Origin: JAOAPY01 sp041492185
Lineage (GTDB): Bacteria; Acidobacteriota; Blastocatellia; Pyrinomonadales; Pyrinomonadaceae
Length of the DNA stretch: 64,000 nt
Direction of reading: 5' to 3'
Assembly: GCA_041492185.1 (NCBI GenBank)
Contig: JBGPWL010000001.1
Span: forward strand, 62,001 to 126,000
Shown: positions 62,153 through 64,000 of the stretch, one piece after another
Position numbering within the stretch: position 1 is the stretch's first letter
How the letters are laid out: the number at the start of each line of letters is the position of its first letter
Translations under genes and position numbers: made by a program
The notes under the pieces: generated by a model
Databases searched by the model: none
What the model was told of the DNA's origin: nothing
What the model saw: only the letters and a program-made list of their open reading frames with translations

Positions 62153-63334
62153 CTTCCCCGCTGCTTCGAAGGCAAAGTTCAACTTACTACTGTATTCTTC
62201 AATCGATTCAAACAAACGCTCGCGCTCATGCTCATCTGCGGCCTGTCGATAGGACGCAACCAGATCTTTCAGCGTGACCAGATTCTTGTACAATCCGGCG
62301 TTCTCAATCGGCGGCGTGAGATACGAAATCAATTCCGCATACGATCGCCGTTTCGCAATCGTACCCTCTGAAGGGTTGTTTACGCTGTAGACATAAATGT
62401 TTGGTAGTTCACCAATCAACCGGTCAGGCCAGCACTCGCCGGACAATCCGACCTGCTTGCCGGGCATAAACTCCATCGCGCCGTGCGTGCCGACGTGGAC
62501 AACTGCATCAGCGCCAAAAACTTTTTCGATGTAAGTGTAGAACGCCATGAAACCGTGATGCGGCGCGCTGCCGCGAGCCATCATTAGCCGCATCGGATCG
62601 CCTTCATAACCAAATGTCGGTTGCACGCCAATGAAAACATTGCCAAGCTGAATTCCCTGGATCAGCAGATCGTTTCCGCAGCTATTGATCCGACCCGGAG
62701 CCGCGCCCCACTCGCTTTCAACCTCATCAGCGTACGGACACAGTCGACGATAATCGTCCGTCGTTATGCGATAACTGATATTCGCGGTCGCGCCGAACAT
62801 TTCCGAATTGCCACCCAGCAACAGCGCGCGTAGTTGATCGGCTGAGGCCGGCACATCGACCTCGTAGCCCTCTGACTTTAATTGATTCAGCGTGGACCAA
62901 AGACTCGGAAAAACATCCAGGTCGGCAGCCGTGCCGAGGTTTCCCTTGTTAGGAGGAAAACAATAGAGCACGAGGGCAAGTTTCAGTTCATCTCGCGGGG
63001 CCGTGCGCAAACGATTCCAATGCTTGAGTCGTTTTGCAAGTCTCTCGCAACGATCCTCAAGCGCCACGGGCTCGACGCCTCTGCCGGGAATGCCGCCATA
63101 AACAAATGGTTCGGTGGCGCCGTCGATCTCCGGAATGGCGATCTGCATTCCCGATTGCACCGGATTCAGACCGGTCTGCGATCCGAGCCACGATTCAATC
63201 GTCTGCATGTCAAGGCTGGCAGCCGAACGATAAGGACGATTCAAGTCCTTAAGAAACTCTGCAGCCGCTTCGCTGTCGTTCATCGCCGGACCGCCAACAA
63301 AACTAAAACCCGTCAGCGAAACGATCTGGCTTAC

Positions 63335-63481
63335 GCGGGACTGACCACGGACGAACGACGGACCGCTGACGATAGACGATGGACGATGGCTGTCAGTAGT
63401 CCGTAGTTTGTTGTCACCGTTTTGCTCTTTGCCCTTAGCCCTTTGCCCTTTGCTCTTATCGTCTATCGTCTGTCGTCTATC
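63335..63481. repeat. In-frame low-complexity insertion in the chelatase gene (second)
   Basis: A TCTATCGTC/TTTGCCC-rich block encodes about 49 residues (DRRQTIDDKSKGQRAKGKEQ onward) between two conserved chelatase segments (EKFF and VSLTGFSFVGGPA) that are close together in BchH. It contains repeats of ATCGTCTATCGTC and CCTTTGCCC. Confidence 0.7.
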
Positions 63482-63658
63482 GTCCAAAAAGAACTTCTCG
63501 CACGCCTCGCGATTGTCCATCAACGTCGCCAATGCGGGAATGACGCTCAAGCCCTCGGCCTCGATCGCGCGGATAAGTTGATCGTAATGCTTAGTCGTCT
63601 TGCTGATCACCTGCGGCCGCATCAGTAGCAAACCAATTGTCGACGTGGGATCCAGAAC

Positions 63659-63709
63659 TTCTGATTCTTCTTTTTGCCTTTTGCCTTTTTCCTTTTGCCT
63701 TCTTTGTCC
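63659..63709. repeat. In-frame low-complexity insertion in the chelatase gene (first)
   Basis: A run of TTTTGCCTT/TTTTCCTTTTG encodes QRRQKEKGKRQKEESE, inserted between YHPDAPALFESFEVYRKWYG and LDPTSTIGLLLMRP. The inserted 17 residues are Lys/Arg/Gln-rich, unlike the chelatase sequence on either side. Confidence 0.6.
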
Positions 63710-64000
63710 GTACCACTTTCGGTACACTTCGAACGATTCAAACAACGCCGGCGCGTCCGGATGATAGATCGCAACCGATGGCATTTTCTCTGGCGCGGAA
63801 ATCCTGATGCGCTTCAACCTTTCATCAGGCACGTAATGTTTCAGTGCGTAGAGCACCATCGAGCGAATGTTTGCGGGCGTCGGCTGCAGAAAATAGCAGA
63901 AGAGATAGAGATAGTTCTTTACGTCGCGTAGCATTCCGGCCGAGGGCACAAACCTGAGAATGCCCGGCAGCCGATCGACTAACTTTAGATACTGGCCATG

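Larger units (their letters stand above)
62093..64000 (-). pseudogene. Magnesium-chelatase H (BchH/ChlH)-like gene, 3'-truncated and open at the window edge
   Basis: The frame is open from the window edge to a stop at 62093 (635 codons shown). Its sequence matches the large porphyrin-binding subunit of magnesium chelatase: VQPTFGYEGDPMRLMMARG, SAPHHGFMAFYTYIEKVFGA, HVGTHGAMEFMPGKQVGLSG, NNPSEGTIAKRRSYAELISY and LTPPIENAGLYKNL. CobN-type cobaltochelatases usually have NDPGEG and lack ENAGLYK, so BchH is the closer fit. Family length is about 1200-1400 residues, so the C-terminal half is absent: the frame enters a dispersed repeat (62125-62152) within 45 residues and stops. Two extra low-complexity inserts lie in the preceding part (63335-63481, 63659-63709). 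It is probably non-functional unless the rest is encoded elsewhere. Confidence 0.8.

Noticed and set aside
62093..64000. CobN cobaltochelatase as an alternative for the last gene
   Set aside because: The NNPSEGTIAKRRSYA and ENAGLYK motifs fit BchH/ChlH better than the NDPGEG form of CobN, though a tree is needed to settle it.
62093..64000. A photosynthesis gene island
   Set aside because: No other bacteriochlorophyll, reaction-centre or chlorosome gene is visible in the 64 kb, so phototrophy is not claimed.

Overview
The window looks like a chromosome segment of an aerobic, respiratory Gram-negative bacterium. The best fit is an Acidobacteriota member of the Blastocatellia type. Reasons: a split cytochrome b complex with a giant multihaem cytochrome feeding a two-copy subunit III haem-copper oxidase, many secreted multihaem cytochromes, TPR-Fis and PEGA/WG-repeat proteins, and many short interspersed inverted repeats that even enter reading frames. 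This assignment rests on gene content recalled from the families, not on a search.

Region by region. (1) 1-7078: two nonahaem and one tetrahaem secreted cytochromes on the plus strand, converging with an FHA-transmembrane-heptahaem protein and an 824-residue protein carrying two cyclic-nucleotide-binding folds, four iron-sulfur motifs and a His-rich membrane domain. This is the most unusual redox module here. (2) 7304-10068: NagZ-like glycosidase overlapping a peptide-binding lipoprotein. (3) 10152-19459, minus strand: TsaC/Sua5, an O-methyltransferase, an NtrB/NtrC-type pair flanking a secreted protein, an OmpA-like coiled-coil protein, a 57-residue membrane protein and an OmpR-type regulator. 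(4) 19828-23525: MsbA-like exporter, YicC, guanylate kinase, RNA polymerase omega. (5) 23715-25553: a small secreted Pro-rich peptide divergent from a TPR-Fis regulator, possibly a peptide-signalling pair. (6) 25625-35554: ETF-quinone oxidoreductase, DUF3142 plus partner, a YyaL-type thioredoxin-domain protein, and a GGDEF/HD-GYP protein. (7) 35747-40251: pyruvate dehydrogenase E1 alpha, E1 beta, E2 and a DMT transporter. (8) 41444-61362: about 21 minus-strand genes, from Rieske protein, cytochrome b (two pieces), octahaem cytochrome c and cupredoxin-like lipoprotein through haem A synthesis (ctaA, ctaB) and oxidase subunits II, I, III, III and IV, to zinc-ribbon, PEGA, WG-repeat, DUF420 and HEAT/lipoyl-like membrane proteins. 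(9) 61638-64000: a small glutaredoxin-like protein, then a magnesium-chelatase H (BchH/ChlH)-like gene that runs off the window and is cut short by a repeat.

Together these genes describe electron entry (pyruvate dehydrogenase, ETF-QO), a bc-type complex and an aerobic oxidase, plus periplasmic multihaem wiring that may be under FHA and cyclic-nucleotide control. At least ten families of short inverted repeats lie between genes. Several invade coding sequence without breaking the frame, but one appears to have removed the C-terminal half of the chelatase gene.
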